In this document: positions 52,173 to 61,002 of the stretch, in pieces
Layout: each line of letters begins with the position of its first letter
How positions within the stretch are numbered: position 1 is the stretch's first letter
NCBI RefSeq assembly: GCF_900114255.1
Contig: NZ_FOSL01000007.1
Span: 124,001-188,000 of the forward strand
Length of the DNA: 64,000 nt
Direction: 5' to 3'
Origin: Neomesorhizobium albiziae
GTDB lineage: Bacteria > Pseudomonadota > Alphaproteobacteria > Rhizobiales > Rhizobiaceae
The notes under the pieces: model-generated
Told to the model about the DNA's origin: nothing
The model's input: the letters and a program-made list of their open reading frames with translations, nothing else
Databases searched by the model: none
Position numbers and translations under genes: made by a program

Positions 52173-53000
52173 ATGGAGAAGAAGCGGCTCGCACCGCACG
52201 ATCCGTCGAGTTCGGTCCGGACGACGAACCGCAAGGGTCGCAGTCCGGTTGTTCTGGTTTGCGACCACGCCTCCAATTTCATCCCCGCGCAGTTCGGAAC
52301 GCTCGGCCTCGATGACAGCGAACTAACGCGTCACATCGCCTGGGATCCGGGTGCTGCCCCGGTGGCGCGGCTGATGGCTGCCGCACTCGACGCGGTGCTC
52401 GTCGAATCGCAGGTTTCGCGGCTGGTGATCGACTGCAACCGGCCGCTCGACTCGCCGGACCTGATTTCGCCGCTCAGCGAAACCACCCCCATACCCGGCA
52501 ATGCACAACTGTCGCCGGCCGAGCGGGCCGAGCGCATAGCGCTTGCCTACGAACCCTTCCATGCCGCGATCGAAGGCGTGGTCGCCGCAAGGCTTGCCGC
52601 CGGACGCGAAACCCAGCTGGTTTCGGTGCATTCCTTCACGCCGGTCTACAAGCAGGTACCGCGGCCCTGGCATATCGGCATCCTGCATGACGACGACACC
52701 CGCCTCTCGGCCCCGCTGATCGCCGCGCTCGAAGCGCGAGGCGGCATCGTGGTCGGCGACAACCAGCCCTATTCGCCTGCCGATCGCGTGTATTTTACGC
52801 TGGAGCGGCATGCACGTTCGCGCGGCTTGCCCTGCGCGATGATCGAGATCCGCAACGACGAAATAGCCGATGAAATCGGGCAGCGGAAATGGGCGGATCT
52901 GCTCACCGGCATTTTCTCCAAACTTGAACCCGAGCCGTTACCGAAGCCCTCGGCGACGTCGAAGGTGGGACAGGCAATCGAAGGCACCGTTCAGCAATAA
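52173..53000 (+). CDS. N-formylglutamate amidohydrolase family protein
   Basis: 275 aa. VLVCDHASNFIP (28-39) and the metal/substrate motif ELTRHIAWDPGA with VIDCNRPLDSP identify the FGase family (zinc hydrolase of an N-acylglutamate bond). The His of VSVHSFTPVYK is also family-typical. In this cluster the target may be an N- or gamma-glutamyl intermediate rather than a histidine-pathway one, because no hut genes are near (inference). An APC permease follows 17 bases later. Confidence 0.8.
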   Translation: MEKKRLAPHDPSSSVRTTNRKGRSPVVLVCDHASNFIPAQFGTLGLDDSELTRHIAWDPGAAPVARLMAAALDAVLVESQVSRLVIDCNRPLDSPDLISPLSETTPIPGNAQLSPAERAERIALAYEPFHAAIEGVVAARLAAGRETQLVSVHSFTPVYKQVPRPWHIGILHDDDTRLSAPLIAALEARGGIVVGDNQPYSPADRVYFTLERHARSRGLPCAMIEIRNDEIADEIGQRKWADLLTGIFSKLEPEPLPKPSATSKVGQAIEGTVQQ

Positions 53001-53017
53001 TAAAGGGGACACTCAAA

Positions 53018-54580
53018 ATGGCAGCGCCTGTATACACAGAAACGGACAAGAGCGAGGACGTAAAAGTCCTCCATGGCATGGGCTATGCCCAGGAACTTTC
53101 GCGAAGCATGTCGCGCTTTTCCAATTTCGCGATCTCGTTTTCCATCATTTGCATCCTCTCAGGCGGCATCAATTCGTTCGCACAGGCAACCTCATCCATC
53201 GGCGGCGCGGGCGCCGGTATCGGTTGGATCGTAGGCTGTATCGTGTCGGGCTTTTTCGCGCTCGCCATGGCCCAGATCGCCTCGGCGTTTCCGACCGCGG
53301 GCGGCCTCTATCACTGGGCCTCGATCCTCGGCAACCGCTTTACCGGTTGGCTGACCGCCTGGCTTAATCTGCTCGGCCTGATCACTGTCATGGGCGCCAT
53401 CAACATCGGCACGGCGTTCTTTTTCGTCGGCACCTTCGGCAGTGGCATGGGTCTTACCGGTACGGCGGGCGAGATCGTTACCATTGTCACGGTCATCACA
53501 ATCGTCCAGGCGGCCTTCAATCACTTCGGCATCAGGCTTACCGCCATGCTGACCGACCTTTCCGGTTATCTGATCCTCGCCACGACGATCGTGCTGATCG
53601 TCCTGTGCCTGGTGTTCGCACCGGCGATCGACATTTCGCGTCTGTGGACCTTCACCAACTATTCGGGCGAAGCCGGCGGCAATGTCTTCCCGCAGTCGAA
53701 CAGCATGCTCTACCTGTTCCTGCTTTGCCTGCTTCTGCCGGTCTACACGATCACCGGTTATGACGCCTCTGCCCACACGTCGGAAGAGACGATGAAGGCA
53801 GCGCATTCCGTGCCGTCGGCCATTGTTTCATCGGTGTTGTGGTCGGCGCTGTTCGGCTGGGCGATGCTCTGCGCGATCACACTGGCCATTCCGGACTTGG
53901 ACGCCGGCGCAAAATCCGGCTGGGGCGTCTTCTTCGGTACGATGGACGCGATCATGCCAAGCGGGATCAAGACCGTGCTCTATTTCGCCATCCTCATCGC
54001 ACAATTCCTGTGCGGGTTGGCGACCGTGACGTCCGCCTCGCGCATGCTGTTCGCCTTCTCGCGGGACGGCGGCATGCCGGTAGGCTCGGCCGCGCTGGCG
54101 AAGGTTTCGCCGCAATACCGCACGCCCGTAACGGCAATCTGGACCGCCGCGATCCTCGAGATCCTGTACGTGTTTCTGGCGCAATTCGTCTCGATCGGCG
54201 GCACCAACATCTACACCATCGTCGTGAACTCGACGCTGGTCTTCCTGTTCTTGTCGTTCACGATCCCGATCGTGTTGGGCATGATGACCTATGGAACCGA
54301 GAAATGGCCGAACCCCGGCCCGTGGGCGATGAGCGCCGGCCTTTTCAAGCTCGTCTGCGTCCTGTCGGTGATCGGCATGGCGGTCATCCTGTTCATCGCG
54401 GTGCAGCCGCCGAACGACAAGGTGCTGCCGATCACCATCGGCTTCCTGATCCTCACGGCGGTGCTATGGTTCGGCTTCGAGCGTCGCCGCTTCCAGGGCC
54501 CCCCGATCGGTGAGGAAATCGCCAGGCGCAAGGCGATCATCGCAGCCGCCGAGAAGGCGGTCGGCGAAACGGGTCGCTGA
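53018..54580 (+). CDS. APC-superfamily amino acid/amine permease
   Basis: 520 aa, about 12 membrane helices. The first, SRFSNFAISFSIICILSGGI, and QIASAFPTAGGLYHWASILG are conserved in amino acid/GABA-choline type (APC) transporters, with NLLGLITVMGAINIG and TGYDASAHTSEETMKAA following. It is an inner-membrane importer of an amino acid, amine or glutamyl compound, probably feeding the adjacent enzymes. An aaagggga ribosome site lies upstream. The exact substrate is unknown. Confidence 0.87.
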   Translation: MAAPVYTETDKSEDVKVLHGMGYAQELSRSMSRFSNFAISFSIICILSGGINSFAQATSSIGGAGAGIGWIVGCIVSGFFALAMAQIASAFPTAGGLYHWASILGNRFTGWLTAWLNLLGLITVMGAINIGTAFFFVGTFGSGMGLTGTAGEIVTIVTVITIVQAAFNHFGIRLTAMLTDLSGYLILATTIVLIVLCLVFAPAIDISRLWTFTNYSGEAGGNVFPQSNSMLYLFLLCLLLPVYTITGYDASAHTSEETMKAAHSVPSAIVSSVLWSALFGWAMLCAITLAIPDLDAGAKSGWGVFFGTMDAIMPSGIKTVLYFAILIAQFLCGLATVTSASRMLFAFSRDGGMPVGSAALAKVSPQYRTPVTAIWTAAILEILYVFLAQFVSIGGTNIYTIVVNSTLVFLFLSFTIPIVLGMMTYGTEKWPNPGPWAMSAGLFKLVCVLSVIGMAVILFIAVQPPNDKVLPITIGFLILTAVLWFGFERRRFQGPPIGEEIARRKAIIAAAEKAVGETGR

Positions 54581-54678
54581 GCCACCGTTCATCCCTGCCG
54601 TGGCCGGCGTCACGCCGGCCACGGTGCGTTTAGATTGTCGACGACGACGAGATCCCATCACGCCGGAGTAAGAAAAGA

Positions 54679-56049
54679 ATGGCTGGAAATTTTTCATTCG
54701 ATGCGTTGAAGAAGGCGGTTGCGGCCGGCGAGGTCGACACGGTGCTGGCTTGCGCCGTCGACATGCAGGGCAGGCTCGTCGGCAAGCGGTTCCTGGCGAA
54801 ATATTTTGTCGATTCCGCGCATGACGAGACGCATGGCTGCAACTACCTCCTGGCCAACGACATCGATATGGAACCGGTCCCCGGCTACAAGGCGGCCAGC
54901 TGGTCGAAAGGCTATGGCGACTTCGTCGTGAAGCCCGACCTCGCGACGCTGCGGCTGATCCCGTGGCTCGAAAAAACGGCGCTGGTGCTGTGCGATATCC
55001 TCGACCATCATACCCATGCCGACCTGCCGCATTCGCCGCGCGCCATCCTGAAGAAGCAGGTGAAGCGGCTGCGGGATCGCGGCTATCTCGCCTACTTCGC
55101 CTCCGAGCTGGAATTCTACCTGTTCTCGGAAACCTATGATTCGGCGCGTGAAAAACACTGGCAGAACCTCGGCACCGCATCGCCCTATATCGGCGATTAC
55201 CTGATCGGCATCACCACCAAGGAAGAAGGCGTGATGCGCCGGCTTCGCAACGAGATGGAAGCGGCCGGCATCCCGATCGAGAATTCCAAGGGCGAGTGGG
55301 GGCCGGGCCAGGAAGAGATCAACGTCCGCTACGCCGAAGTGCTCGAGATGGCCGACCGCCATGTCATCCTGAAGAACGGCGCCAAGGAAATCGCCGTCAG
55401 CGAAGGCAAGGCAATCTCCTTCATGGCCAAGTACAATTACGGCCTCGCCGGCAACTCCAGCCACATCCACAATTCGTTGTGGAGCGCCGACGGCAAGACA
55501 CCGCTGTTCTACGATAAGAATGCCAAGTGGACGCTGTCGACGCTCGGCCGGCAATGGTCGGCCGGCCAGCTCAAATACGCCAAGGAGTTCACCTGGCTTC
55601 TGGCCCCCTACATCAATTCCTACAAGCGCTTCCAGTCCGGCACCTTCGCGCCGACCAAGATCATGTGGAGCGAGGACAACCGTACCGCCGGCTTCCGGCT
55701 CTGCGGTGAGGGCACCAAGGGCATCCGCATGGAATGCCGTATCGGCGGCGCCGATCTGAACCCGTATCTCGCCTTTGCGGCGCTGATCGCGGCGGGCCTC
55801 GCCGGCATCGACGAGAAACTCGAGCTGCAGAAGCCGTTCGTCGGCGACGCCTATCAGGCCTCGCGCCTGCCGGAGATCCCGAAAACCCTGCGCGAAGCCA
55901 CCGACACGATGGCGAAGTCGAAAATGCTGAAGGCAGCGTTCGGCGCGGAAGTGGTCGAACATTATGTCCACACCGCCCGCTGGGAGCAGTTCGAATACGA
56001 CCGCCGCATTACGGATTGGGAACTGCATCGCGGGTTTGAGAGGTATTGA
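54679..56049 (+). CDS. Glutamine synthetase-like ligase (GS fold)
   Basis: 456 aa. GS motifs in order: SELEFYLF (metal Glu pair), GPGQEEINV, GNSSHIHNSLW (His), and the ATP/glutamate-site NRTAGFRLCGEG with ECRIGGADLNPYLA. In this group the enzyme often joins glutamate to an amine (PuuA-type) rather than to ammonia. It is therefore a candidate gamma-glutamyl-amine synthetase here, given the permease upstream and aldehyde dehydrogenase downstream (inference). Its TGA overlaps the -35 box of the toxin-antitoxin module. Confidence 0.85.
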   Translation: MAGNFSFDALKKAVAAGEVDTVLACAVDMQGRLVGKRFLAKYFVDSAHDETHGCNYLLANDIDMEPVPGYKAASWSKGYGDFVVKPDLATLRLIPWLEKTALVLCDILDHHTHADLPHSPRAILKKQVKRLRDRGYLAYFASELEFYLFSETYDSAREKHWQNLGTASPYIGDYLIGITTKEEGVMRRLRNEMEAAGIPIENSKGEWGPGQEEINVRYAEVLEMADRHVILKNGAKEIAVSEGKAISFMAKYNYGLAGNSSHIHNSLWSADGKTPLFYDKNAKWTLSTLGRQWSAGQLKYAKEFTWLLAPYINSYKRFQSGTFAPTKIMWSEDNRTAGFRLCGEGTKGIRMECRIGGADLNPYLAFAALIAAGLAGIDEKLELQKPFVGDAYQASRLPEIPKTLREATDTMAKSKMLKAAFGAEVVEHYVHTARWEQFEYDRRITDWELHRGFERY

Positions 56050-56074
56050 CATTATGACAACGTTGTGAAATGTT
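56046..56074 (+). promoter_or_regulatory. Candidate toxin-antitoxin promoter with operator palindrome
   Basis: TTGACA (56046-56051) overlaps the GS stop. After a 17-base spacer comes AATGTT (56069-56074). The perfect palindrome ACAACGTTGT (56057-56066) is in the spacer, and a TGTTGTG half-site follows. It suits autoregulation by the HTH antitoxin. Confidence 0.5.
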
Positions 56075-56100
56075 GTGATGCTGAAACCGGAGGTGCGGCA

Positions 56101-56505
56101 ATGACTCTCAACGTTGACAAGCAATGGTTTGTGGATCGGTTGGCCGAGAAGGGGCTGAGTCTGCGAGAAGTTGCCAAAAAGCTCGACATGGATCCTGGCG
56201 CACTGTCCCGAACGCTCAGCGGAAAGCGGAGAATGCAGCTTCCTGAGGTTGACAAAATCGCAACGGTTCTAAACGTTCCACCTGAAATTGTGCTCGCACA
56301 TTCAAAGGGTATGGATAGTGTTGCTTCGAATAAGAACAGCAAACCCGAAGCAATTCAGACGTCGGAGCGTTCCAAGGTCGGCAGGCACCCCGGCTTCGGC
56401 TTCATGAAGGGGTTGATCACCTTTGAGAAGGGGTTCGATGTCACGAAGCCGTTCTCCGACGAGCCCTGGGATCGGGGTTATCTTGGCGAAGGCGACCGTA
56501 AGTGA
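56101..56505 (+). CDS. XRE-type HTH protein, probable antitoxin
   Basis: 134 aa. An N-terminal helix-turn-helix (about 17-52: LSLREVAKKLDMDPGALSRTL, seen with LPEVDKIATVLNVPP) is followed by a flexible charged region and a C-terminal arm (GFGFMKGLITFEKGFD). ggagg lies 7-8 bases before the ATG. The 4-base overlap with the downstream PIN gene is typical of type II toxin-antitoxin pairs. It likely binds the upstream palindrome. Confidence 0.75.
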   Translation: MTLNVDKQWFVDRLAEKGLSLREVAKKLDMDPGALSRTLSGKRRMQLPEVDKIATVLNVPPEIVLAHSKGMDSVASNKNSKPEAIQTSERSKVGRHPGFGFMKGLITFEKGFDVTKPFSDEPWDRGYLGEGDRK

Positions 56506-56921
56506 CCGAACGGCCGAACCTTTTGCTGGATACCTGTGCGCTCCTCTTCGTTGCGAACGGGACGAAGATCGAGGATCAGGCTGAGACGGAGATTTCCGAG
56601 GCCGCCTATGACGGTCGCCTCTACGTGTCTCCTATGTCTGCCTGGGAGATTGGCGTCGGCGTCGCGAAGAACCGCCTGAAGCTCCCGCTCGACCCGCTTG
56701 AATTCTTCAATCGGTTCCTGAAGCTGATGACGGCTCAGCTCAGCGCCGTCTCGCCTGAGATACTGGTCGGCTCTTCGAACCTGCCTGGGGCGATTCACGG
56801 CGATCCGATGGACCGCATTCTGATCTCATCCGCGCGCCATCTCGACATGGTGTTGGTGACGCGCGACGGCCCTATCCTGGACTACGGCGCCGACGGTCAT
56901 CTGCGCACACTTGCCTGTTAA
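56502..56921 (+). CDS. PIN-domain toxin (VapC-like)
   Basis: 139 aa. Acidic active-site residues Asp10 (LLLDTCALL), Glu49 (SAWEIGV), Asp101/Asp104 (GDPMDRI) and Asp122 (VTRDGPIL) match the PIN ribonuclease set. GTG start at 56502 overlaps the antitoxin stop. The toxin would cleave RNA when free of its antitoxin. It ends 18 bases before the aldehyde dehydrogenase, so the module splits a metabolic operon. Confidence 0.82.
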   Translation: MTERPNLLLDTCALLFVANGTKIEDQAETEISEAAYDGRLYVSPMSAWEIGVGVAKNRLKLPLDPLEFFNRFLKLMTAQLSAVSPEILVGSSNLPGAIHGDPMDRILISSARHLDMVLVTRDGPILDYGADGHLRTLAC

Positions 56922-56939
56922 ATATTTGGAGACCTGGCT

Positions 56940-58325
56940 TTGGAAACGGTAAAACTGAAATCCCCCATCGACGGTTCGATCCATGTCGAGCGGCCCGTCG
57001 CCACCGATCAGGCAGTGAACGCCGCTGTCGAGCGGGCGCGCGCGGCACAGGCCGACTGGGCGAAGGTGCCGGTCGCCGAGCGCGCCAGCTACATGCTCAA
57101 GATGCTGGAGGCGCTCGTCGCCATGAGCGACGAGATCGTGCCGGAACTCGCCTGGCAGATGGGCCGTCCCGTGCGCTACGGCGGCGAGTTCGGCGGCGTC
57201 AAGGAACGCACCCAATACATGGTTGAGATCGCCGAGCGCGCGCTGGCGCCGGTGCCGGCGTCCAACCCGAAGGACGGCTTCCGCCGTTACGTGAAGAAGG
57301 ACCCGCTCGGCGTAGTCATGGTGATCGCGCCGTGGAACTATCCCTACCTCACCGCCGTCAACACCATCGTGCCGGCGCTGATCGCCGGCTCCACCGTCAT
57401 CCTCAAGCACGCCGCCCAGACGCTTCTGGTCGGCGAACGCTTCGCCAAAGCCTTCGAGGCAGCCGGCCTGCCGAAACATGTCTTCCAGAACCTGGTGCTC
57501 AACCACGCACAGACCGAGAAGCTGCTTGGCTCGGGCAAGATCGACCACGTCAACTTCACCGGCTCGGTCGCCGGCGGCCGCGCCATCGAAAAGGCGGCGG
57601 CGGGCACCTTCATGACGCTGGGGCTGGAACTCGGCGGCAAGGACCCAGCCTACGTGCTGCCCGACGCCAAGCTCGACCATGCCGTCGCCAACCTCGTCGA
57701 GGGCGCGTTCTTCAATTCCGGCCAGTGCTGCTGCGGCATCGAGCGCGTCTATGTGCACGAGAAGATCTATGACGACTTCGTCGAAGGGTTCATCGCCGAG
57801 ACGAAGGGCTATGTGCTCGGCAACCCGCTGGAGCAGGCAACCACAATGGGGCCGATGGCGCAGGCGCGCTTCGCCGATTTCATCCGCGAGCAGAAGGCCG
57901 AAGCCCTGCGCAAGGGCGCGACCGCGCACATGAACACCAAGGCGGAAGGCGATAAAGCAGGTTCGCCCTATCTTCCGGCCGAAGTGCTCACCAATGTCGA
58001 TCACCAGATGAGCGTCATGCGCGAGGAAAGTTTCGGGCCGATCGTCGGCATCATGAAGGTGCGGGGCGACGAGGAGGCGATCGCTTTGATGAACGACAGC
58101 CCCTACGGGCTTACCGCCTCGATCTGGACCGCCGACACCGAACATGCCGTTGCGATCGGCGACCGCGTGGAGACCGGCACCGTGTTCATGAACCGCTGCG
58201 ACTATCTCGACCCCGCGCTTGTCTGGACCGGCGTCAAGGACACCGGCAAGGGCGCGGCGCTCTCGCAGATCGGCTACGACAACCTGACCCGACCGAAGAG
58301 CTATCATCTGAGAGAGGTGATCTAG
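56940..58325 (+). CDS. NAD(P)+ aldehyde dehydrogenase
   Basis: 461 aa. Catalytic Cys is in FNSGQCCCG (with the preceding Glu in LELGGKDPAYVL). VIAPWNYPYLTAVN is the cofactor region, and FMNRCDYLDPALVWTGVKDTGKG is near the end. The likely role is oxidation of an amino- or glutamylamino-aldehyde. The TTG start is supported by ggag 7 bases upstream. It follows the toxin gene and precedes the iron alcohol dehydrogenase. Confidence 0.87.
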   Translation: METVKLKSPIDGSIHVERPVATDQAVNAAVERARAAQADWAKVPVAERASYMLKMLEALVAMSDEIVPELAWQMGRPVRYGGEFGGVKERTQYMVEIAERALAPVPASNPKDGFRRYVKKDPLGVVMVIAPWNYPYLTAVNTIVPALIAGSTVILKHAAQTLLVGERFAKAFEAAGLPKHVFQNLVLNHAQTEKLLGSGKIDHVNFTGSVAGGRAIEKAAAGTFMTLGLELGGKDPAYVLPDAKLDHAVANLVEGAFFNSGQCCCGIERVYVHEKIYDDFVEGFIAETKGYVLGNPLEQATTMGPMAQARFADFIREQKAEALRKGATAHMNTKAEGDKAGSPYLPAEVLTNVDHQMSVMREESFGPIVGIMKVRGDEEAIALMNDSPYGLTASIWTADTEHAVAIGDRVETGTVFMNRCDYLDPALVWTGVKDTGKGAALSQIGYDNLTRPKSYHLREVI

Positions 58326-58346
58326 CTGGCTTGCCATGAACCACCA

Positions 58347-58365
58347 CCCCCTCTCGGAGAGGGGG
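58347..58365. terminator. C-rich/G-rich hairpin between aldehyde and alcohol dehydrogenase genes
   Basis: CCCCCTCT-cgg-AGAGGGGG followed by ACTTTTC. It may be a terminator or a single remnant of the C-rich/G-rich palindrome family that also forms pairs C, D and E. Confidence 0.5.
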
Positions 58366-58398
58366 ACTTTTCAACATATCTGAAGGCTGTCACGCCCC

Positions 58399-59571
58399 AT
58401 GTCCAAACTTGTCTCCAAATGGAACTATCCCACCACCGTCCGTTTCGGCGCCGGCCGCATCTCCGAGTTGCCTGACGCGCTCGCCGCCACCGGCATCAAG
58501 CGGCCGCTGTTTGTCACCGATCCGGGCCTGGCAAAACTACCGGTCGTCGCCTCGACGCTGAAAATCCTCGACGATGCCAAGGTGCCCTACGGCGTTTTCT
58601 CCGACGTCAAGCCGAACCCGGTGGAATCGAACCTCACCGCAGGCATTGCCGCGTTCAGACAAGGCAAGCATGACGGCGTCATCGCCTTCGGCGGCGGCTC
58701 GGCGCTCGATCTCGGCAAGCTGATCGCCTTCCAGGCAGGGCAGACGCGTCCGGTGTGGGATTTCGAGGATGTCGGTGACTGGTGGACACGCGCAAACTCC
58801 GACGCCATCGCGCCAATCATCGCGGTACCGACCACAGCCGGCACCGGCTCGGAAGTTGGCCGCGCCGGCGTCGTCACCAATGAAGAGACCCACACCAAGA
58901 AGGTCATCTTCCACCCCAAGCTTTTGCCCGCAATCGTGATTGCCGACCCGGAGCTTTCGGTCGGCATGCCGCAATTCATCACCGCCGGCACCGGCATGGA
59001 CGCCTTCGCGCACTGCCTGGAAGCCTACTGCGCACCGGGCTATCACCCGATGGCCGACGGCATCGCGGTGGAAGGCATCCGGCTGGTGTTCGAAAACCTG
59101 CCTAGGGCCTATGCCAACGGCAAGGACCTGACCGCCCGCGCCCATATGATGAGCGCTGCCGCAATGGGGGCTGCCGCCTTCCAGAAAGGCCTCGGCGCGA
59201 TCCATTCGCTGTCGCACCCGATCGGTGCGCTCTACGACACCCATCACGGCATGACCAATGCGGTGTTCATGCCCTATGTGCTGGCCTTCAACCGCGACGC
59301 CATCGAGGAACGCATCGCGCGCCTTGCCGCCTATTGCCGCATCAGGGGTGGTTTCGACGGTTTCGCCAGGGCGGTCATCAAGCTGCGCAAGGAACTCAAC
59401 GTGCCGCATGCGCTGCCCGGCCTGATCAAGGGCCTCGACATGGACAAGAAGCGCAAAGGTCTGATTGCCGACATGGCGGTGGTCGATCCCACCGCCGGCG
59501 GCAACCCGGTGAAGCTCACCAAGAAGGCGGCGCTCGGCTTGCTTGAAAATTCCATCGCCGGAACGGTTTGA
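58399..59571 (+). CDS. Iron-containing alcohol dehydrogenase
   Basis: 390 aa, type III ADH fold. GGGSALDLGKLIA binds the nucleotide. Metal ligands are in DAFAHCLEAYCAPGYHP and IHSLSHPIGALYDTHHG, the standard Asp/His/His/His set. Acting with the aldehyde dehydrogenase it may interconvert an alcohol and an aldehyde intermediate. It starts 73 bases after the aldehyde dehydrogenase gene, past the hairpin. Confidence 0.88.
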   Translation: MSKLVSKWNYPTTVRFGAGRISELPDALAATGIKRPLFVTDPGLAKLPVVASTLKILDDAKVPYGVFSDVKPNPVESNLTAGIAAFRQGKHDGVIAFGGGSALDLGKLIAFQAGQTRPVWDFEDVGDWWTRANSDAIAPIIAVPTTAGTGSEVGRAGVVTNEETHTKKVIFHPKLLPAIVIADPELSVGMPQFITAGTGMDAFAHCLEAYCAPGYHPMADGIAVEGIRLVFENLPRAYANGKDLTARAHMMSAAAMGAAAFQKGLGAIHSLSHPIGALYDTHHGMTNAVFMPYVLAFNRDAIEERIARLAAYCRIRGGFDGFARAVIKLRKELNVPHALPGLIKGLDMDKKRKGLIADMAVVDPTAGGNPVKLTKKAALGLLENSIAGTV

Positions 59572-59847
59572 TCGCCATTTTGGCGGTCAAACTTCTTTGC
59601 CGGCTATTGGAGGACGTGCTTAAATACCACCAGGGGAAACAGGGAAGGGGAGGAACGGACTGAACATACAAGTCGATGGCGCCCGATCTACTAAGGGATG
59701 CGGCGCCAACATTTGCCTGTAACCAAGAAAAGTAGTTAACTTTTTCAGCGCGGGCGGGTCGGTGTCATACCATTTTCATCCGACTGTCATTTGACAGCGG
59801 TAACGGCTTCGCAGGCGCCGATCGGCGTCAGTTCAACGGAGAGACAC
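59572..59847. other. Intergenic region upstream of ABC importer
   Basis: 276 bases, AT-richer than its neighbours. TTGCCT (59713-59718), a 17-base gap and TTAACT (59736-59741) is a weak promoter-like match for the binding-protein gene. No other feature recognised. Confidence 0.3.
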
Positions 59848-60954
59848 ATGTTCAAATTCACGGGAAAGGTGCTTTCCCTCACGGCTTCCGCACTTCTGGT
59901 GACTTCGGCTATTTCGTCGGCGCAGTCCATGGACGAGTTGGTTGCTGCGGCGAAGGCCGAGGGCCAGCTCACCACCATCGCGCTGCCGCACGACTGGTGC
60001 GGTTATGGCGCGGTCATCGAAGCGTTCAAGGCCAAGTACCCGGAAATCACCGTCAATGAGCTCAACCCGGATGCGGGTTCGGGCGACGAGATCGAGGCGA
60101 TCAAGGCCAACAAGGACAACAAGGGTCCGCAGGCGCCCGATGTCATCGACGTCGGCCTCTCCTTTGGACCGCAGGCCAAGGCCGAAGGCCTGATCCAGCC
60201 CTACAAGGTTTCGACCTGGGATTCGATCCCCGACTCCGTCAAGGATGCCGACGGCTATTGGTATGGCGACTATTACGGCGTTCTGTCCTTCCAGGTGAAC
60301 AAGGACCTGGTTCCCAACGCCCCGGCGGACTGGGCCGATCTGCTCAAGGACGAATACAAGAATTCAGTGGCGCTGGCGGGCGATCCCCGCGCTTCCAATC
60401 AGGCGATCCTCGGCGTCTATGCGGCCGGCCTGTCCAAGGGTGGTGCCCCTGGCGAAGCGGCTGGCACCGCTGGCCTCGACTTCTTCAAGGAACTCAACGC
60501 CAAGGGTAATTTCGTTCCGGTCATCGGCAAGTCGGCAACGCTGGCACAGGGTCAGACGCCGATCCTGATCACCTGGGACTACAACGCCCTCGGCGGCCGC
60601 GACACGTTGAACGGCAATCCGCCGGTCGACGTCATCGTGCCGAAGACCGGCGTGGTCGCCGGCGTCTACGTTCAGGCGATCAGCGCCTATGCGCCGCACC
60701 CGAACGCAGCGAAGCTGTGGATGGAGCATCTCTATTCCGACGAAGGCCAGCTCGGCTGGCTCAAGGGATATTGCCATCCGATCCGCTTCAACGATCTGGC
60801 CAAGAACGGCAAGATCCCGCAGGAAATGCTGGACAAGATGCCGCCGGCAGCGGCCTACGAGGCCGCGATCTTCCCGACGCTTGACGACCAGGACAAGATG
60901 AAGGCGGCCATCACCGGCAACTGGGACAAGGTTGTCGGCGCCAACGTGCAGTAA
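59848..60954 (+). CDS. ABC importer substrate-binding protein (PotD/iron-type)
   Basis: 368 aa with a signal peptide (MFKFTGKVLSLTASALLVTS then AISSAQS). Family SBP_bac type, similar to putrescine/spermidine or Fe3+ binding proteins. LPHDWCGYGAVIEAFKAKYP and PDVIDVGLSFGPQAKAEGLI are visible. ATG 59848 opens the signal peptide. Two permeases and an ATPase follow, after an inserted DUF559 gene. Context favours a polyamine or related amine as ligand (inference). Confidence 0.85.
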   Translation: MFKFTGKVLSLTASALLVTSAISSAQSMDELVAAAKAEGQLTTIALPHDWCGYGAVIEAFKAKYPEITVNELNPDAGSGDEIEAIKANKDNKGPQAPDVIDVGLSFGPQAKAEGLIQPYKVSTWDSIPDSVKDADGYWYGDYYGVLSFQVNKDLVPNAPADWADLLKDEYKNSVALAGDPRASNQAILGVYAAGLSKGGAPGEAAGTAGLDFFKELNAKGNFVPVIGKSATLAQGQTPILITWDYNALGGRDTLNGNPPVDVIVPKTGVVAGVYVQAISAYAPHPNAAKLWMEHLYSDEGQLGWLKGYCHPIRFNDLAKNGKIPQEMLDKMPPAAAYEAAIFPTLDDQDKMKAAITGNWDKVVGANVQ

Positions 60955-61002
60955 CAATAATAGCCATCATCGCTGCAAAGCTGGCGGTGATGGCGCAACG
61001 TG

